NCBI GenBank assembly: GCA_036245525.1
Contig: BTPG01000003.1
Location: 193,049,021 to 193,113,020 of the forward strand
From: Semisulcospira habei
Taxonomy: Eukaryota; Mollusca; Gastropoda; Semisulcospiridae
Direction: 5' to 3'
Length of the DNA: 64,000 nucleotides
This document shows positions 60,791-64,000 of the stretch, piece by piece. Position 1 is the first letter of the stretch, and each line of letters begins with the position of its first letter. The notes beneath the pieces were generated by a model. That model ran no database searches and was not told the origin of the DNA. It saw only the letters and a program-made list of their open reading frames with translations. The position numbers were made by a program, and so were the translations under genes.

Positions 60791-62928
60791 AAGGCAGAAG
60801 GACCACTGGGGGTTGGAAGAACCGAGTGGACCCCCGCTCTTGGAACAGGCTGCCACTACTGCAGACCGTGGTCCGCGTTAGACGCGGCAGTCGCCGTGAA
60901 GAGTCTGCCCTTACTCGCCTCCACTTAGGGCTCACGCCTGTCGTCGGGACAACAGTATGGCTGTCCAAGCCTGCCATAATCCTACAGAAGCGTTCTGCCT
61001 CTTTACTGGTACTCTCGTCCCGGGCGTGACTACAGGGTCAGGGGGCGACCGCTCATCTGACTCTCACGGGTCTGGTCGTCTCGGGCTGCATGCACTTCGA
61101 CGTACGCCTTTCCGGCCTTTCAAACTTTTAGCCCGGCGACGATGCCTCACCCTGGATGTGCCCCCCGCATAATCTGAAGACTTCGGCACCCGGGTGTACT
61201 TTGACTTGTTCACTGCGCACCTCTGTGGAGGCCCCTAGTAAGATTGCGTGTCAGGGTTCTAGGCCGTGTTCACATGGTAAAGTGCTTTCAGTTGGCAGGT
61301 AAGTTGGCGCTGTAGAGATGTGCCGTTATTCTTTTCTAGCTTCGGCGGTCGACGCCATGTTCCTGTTGGCGCTACGGGGTCGTTTCGCTTGGTCCCGGGT
61401 TCTTGCGCATCAACCTGCAGATACGGGACTTTGTTCCATACTGCGAGGCTCAGAGACGCCCTCCGCTCACCACGGATTCGGACCTCCTGGCCTGCCGGGC
61501 GCCACCTACCATGCCTTGCTCGACGCCTTGCCGGCTACCTCTCCGGGTGAACGGGTGCTTCAGGATGCCCCCTGCACTTCTGCCTCGACCTCCTGATCGC
61601 TGGTACCAACTACGACAGTCGACACGCACTCCTGCCAGTTGGGCGTCTTCGACGGCCCTAGACGTTTGTCAGTGCGGAACTGGATGGAGCCTCCTGGAAG
61701 CAGAATAATTTGGCGCGTCCCCAGACAACCCAGCTCCAGCCTTTACCTCCGTTTGCCTTCGACACGTGATCTGCCTGTACCTCGAGCTACCTTCGGGGTC
61801 GTCTGCGGCCACTGGGAGTTTCCACTGGCGCTGTTCGTCATGGTGGGCAGGACCAGACGGGCACTTTCGGGCAACACGTTGACTTCTCCTACTGTTCTTC
61901 CCTAGCGATAGCGGTCAGGGCCCTCCTTGAAGACAGATCGAGATGCACTTCGAGTCCCCTCGACAGGCGCGGCTTCCGGGTCTACGCGGGCACGTCTGAC
62001 TTCACGCCGTTGTGCCACTTGCCCTCCTTGGGATGGAGTCACGCTCCGACTTCACGTACGGCAATCTCCGGAGCAGCGTTTTCAGCGGGGACGCACTCAG
62101 CGCGACGGATGCTCCTAGAGTAGGAGCCCTCCATGGACCGGTGTACCGCAGCAGGCCCTCTTCCCCTTCGATACTTCAGTTTCTCCTGCTTCGGCGGCTC
62201 CTGCTTTTCCCCGGATGACCTCCTTCACTGGGCGGCTCTCGCGACAGGAGAGTACATTTACGCGCCTTCACTCCTGGTGCCCCTTCGCTGTCGCAAGTCT
62301 CGCCAACAGGGGCGTTCACCTGATACCAAGATGCTACTCAGCCTCCGGCGGACGGCCTCCGCTCTTAGGGACCCAGCTTCGGGTTAACGTTGGCGACGTC
62401 TGGAGCTTCTCACCGTCTCTGACAGCACCGCATTCTACACCTTCCCGCTGAGCGGGACATGGTTCCTCGTCCATCCTTCTCGCCCAGTGGCCGGTGGTGC
62501 TAGATCGAGACATCGCTGCCCGGCTGGGAGTCTACAGGGACTTCCGCAGGACCTGCCGACGCCTTCCCGAGTCGCGGCCAGCTTCTCTGCTCCGGGTGGA
62601 CCTTCCTTCAGGACTTCTTCGCTGTTCGGAGTGGCTAGGATTCCCCCAGGATCCTCCCACGGGGCTTCGTCAGCCTCTCTGCTTCGCCTTCCCCGTTCAT
62701 CTCTGCAGCCTGGAGCAGTCGTCGCCCTCCACCTCGTGGGAAGGCCTTTTGACTCGCCGAACCTACGGTGCTGCTTCCAAGATCCTGCTCCGGATCAAGG
62801 TTGCGACGCGGGCCTGGGCCTGGTGAATTCGTGCTGTGGAATATGCTGATGGACCGCCGGCATCCTGACCTTCGGCAGATCACCACCACGTTTGATGTCT
62901 GCAGCCCGGAGACCTCTTCTCCCATGCC

Positions 62929-63219
62929 TTGACGTTGCGCATCAAGCCTTCGCTGCGAGAGGTTCTCCACGCGGCGGTGGGACTCATCGCTATGGTTTGG
63001 ACACTCGACCGGACGAGCCTGCGACAGGAGGGACGTGTCCTGGGCGGCTGTTGGACTGATAGACGCATCTTCCTTGTGGACCGGACGGTTCCTCGGCGTG
63101 TGATCTATGTTCCCCGGCTCTCCACCAACTTCCTGGGCATCGTTACTGTTAGGGGCTACTGGACCAGGATCGCTGATGAGGACCGCCCCAGATCGACCGA
63201 CGCAGGTACCAACAGCTAA
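62929..63219 (+). pseudogene. Diverged extra copy of DIRS tyrosine recombinase N-terminal region
   Basis: The nucleotide sequence aligns with 63596-63880 at roughly three quarters identity by eye. Matched stretches include CTCGACC-GACGAG and GGGGCTAC...ATCGCTGA. Its translation ends VRGYWTRIADEDRP, the counterpart of IRGYLTMIADTYRQ in the downstream copy. An RNase H C-terminal-like piece (near 62564-62641) also matches 63419-63497. So this looks like part of a second DIRS copy joined directly before the downstream RNase H remnant. Confidence 0.6.
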
Positions 63220-63222
63220 GCG

Positions 63223-63426
63223 ATGTGGCAGACCCTCACGACGTGGGAGTCTCACCGTTGGCGCCAGGAACTCCTAGTCTTGGCTGACATCTCCACCATC
63301 GTCGCCTACATCCAGCAACAGGGTGGGAACCGCCTTCCCTTGCTTGCATCCTGCTTCACCAGGCGTTCCGCTGGGGCGAGGATCGGGGCATCGCTCTTCG
63401 CGCGAGAGACATCCGGGGACCTCTGA
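63223..63426 (+). pseudogene. RNase H-like remnant of DIRS element
   Basis: The frame contains LVLADISTIVAYIQQQGGN, matching the conserved (S)D-N-(S/T)-x-V-V-A-Y-I-x-x-Q-G-G motif of retroelement RNase H, here with Ile at the Asn position. The frame ends in a stop. The domain continues in another frame with MLDLFATRLYLRPTHKAQA (63518-63574), the usual DLFAT block near the end of DIRS RNase H. At least one frameshift separates the two. Confidence 0.65.
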
Positions 63427-63595
63427 CTCTCTCCTGCGCTGCGGCCAGCTTCGCCACACCGGGTGGACGCTCTGGCCGGACTTCTTCCGGAGGACTGGGA
63501 CCAGTTGGGAGGCTCCCATGCTCGACCTCTTCGCGACGAGGTTGTATCTACGCCCCACGCACAAGGCTCAAGCTTCTGCGGCAGGCACTGTACCA

Positions 63596-63947
63596 TGGAC
63601 TTGGTGCGGCAAGCCCTCACCAGTAGAGGCTTCTCCAGGGCGGCGGTGAATGCTATCGCTACAGCATGCAGACCCTCGACCAGACGAGTTCTGAGGGAAG
63701 TGGCGAGCGCTGGGCGACTGGTGTGGCGACTTCCTCATCTTCCCCACAGATTGACGGTGCCCCAGCTGGCAGAGTTCTTCCTTGGCTCTTCAGCGACCAG
63801 CGTCGGGCGCCAATCACCATTCGGGGCTACCTCACCATGATCGCTGACACCTACCGGCAGTGGGGCCGACCCGACCCTGGTAGCTGCAAGATCTCGCCGG
63901 TCTCATGGCCCACTTCGGTTTTTGACGCCCGGCCTGTCGCTCCCTAG
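63596..63947 (+). pseudogene. DIRS tyrosine recombinase, N-terminal (core-binding) part, frameshifted
   Basis: One frame reads LVRQALTSRGFSRAAVNAIA, then ACRPSTRRV and LTVPQLAEFF. A +frame continues WLFSDQRRAPITIRGYLTMI, then ADTYRQWGRPDPG. These correspond to the SAM-like core-binding domain that precedes the catalytic domain of DIRS recombinases. A frameshift near 63780 and disturbed sequence after STRRV make it a pseudogene as written. The catalytic R-H-R-Y half lies beyond the window edge. Confidence 0.65.
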
Positions 63948-64000
63948 TCCAGACATGGGTGCTTAGGTGGCTCAACGCGGACTGCTTTGAACCTCTCCAG

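Larger units (their letters stand above)
59100..64000 (+). mobile_element. Degenerate DIRS-like (tyrosine recombinase) retroelement, extends past window
   Basis: This is a GC-rich block unlike the AT-richer introns before it. It contains, in order, a Cys/His zinc motif typical of DIRS gag starts (59641-59710), in-frame tandem repeats, a long region with short frames, an RNase H-like remnant (63223-63560) and a tyrosine recombinase N-terminal region (63596 onward). That order is characteristic of DIRS elements. Several frameshifts and stops separate the parts. I could not recognise the RT palm motifs. Left boundary uncertain, somewhere in 59.1-59.5 kb. Confidence 0.65.

Noticed and set aside
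62635..63255. 206-codon minus-strand frame in the GC-rich block
   Set aside because: No recognisable domain; it is antisense to the RNase H and recombinase remnants and is explained by high GC lowering stop frequency.

Overview
This is a eukaryotic, animal-type genomic window. It contains one large intron-rich gene for filamin, the actin cross-linking protein, on the + strand. The gene is heavily invaded by non-LTR retrotransposons, a DIRS-like retroelement, microsatellites and, above all, roughly 120 short palindromic (hairpin) repeats in at least nine sequence families. The filamin sequence, the RTE-type LINE, the tyrosine-recombinase retroelement and the density of GA, CA and poly-G tracts would fit a lophotrochozoan such as a gastropod mollusc. 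The species itself cannot be read from the sequence.

Layout. 1-16448: no coding exon found; simple repeats, a ~97-bp tandem repeat, dispersed LINE/SINE-like tails and many palindromes, so this is probably a long filamin intron or 5' flank. 16449-58339: thirteen supported filamin exons plus one candidate 24-nt microexon. They encode a hinge-1-like segment, then Ig repeats equivalent to vertebrate 16-21 and the first residues of repeat 22. Internal junctions from exon 2 to exon 13 are all phase 1, so the frame runs unbroken. The largest introns are 7.5 kb (16494-23993), 6.6 kb (30301-36856), 12.4 kb (39025-51445) and 5.4 kb (51611-57042). The first holds an intact antisense RTE-type LINE (20553-23856, 13-bp target duplication). 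The last holds a 5'-truncated sense LINE (about 54157-56050). 59.1-64.0 kb: a GC-rich, frameshifted DIRS-like element (zinc-motif gag start, in-frame tandem repeats, RNase H remnant, tyrosine recombinase N-terminal region present twice) that continues past the window edge. The rest of filamin repeat 22 to the C terminus must lie beyond it.

Palindrome families used below, named here for reference only. PalA: arms with CAAGAGGCATAGATC. PalB: GGCTGTCGGTAGCGG, ends TTAA-CCCTTTGG. PalC: GATAATTCAAGGGTAGTGCC; subtype C1 has TTAA-CCCTTTTAGCCCC ends, C2 has TTAA-CCCTTTTCATCC ends. PalD: CTGGTCTGTGATTTTGG. PalE: TTAA-CTCATTCGAGACG. PalF: CCACTAAGCAAGGTGCTC. PalG: CTCCCTCGATTCGCTACCG. PalH: GCAGCCACCAGTACTGT between TTAA-CCC ends. 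PalI: GCCGACATCGGCCCGAGG. Arms are about 30-50 bp with 0-8 nt loops. Different copies of one family often carry different arm sequences that remain self-complementary, and several families have TTAA at both ends as in piggyBac-type insertions. This palindromic repertoire is the most unusual thing in the window.
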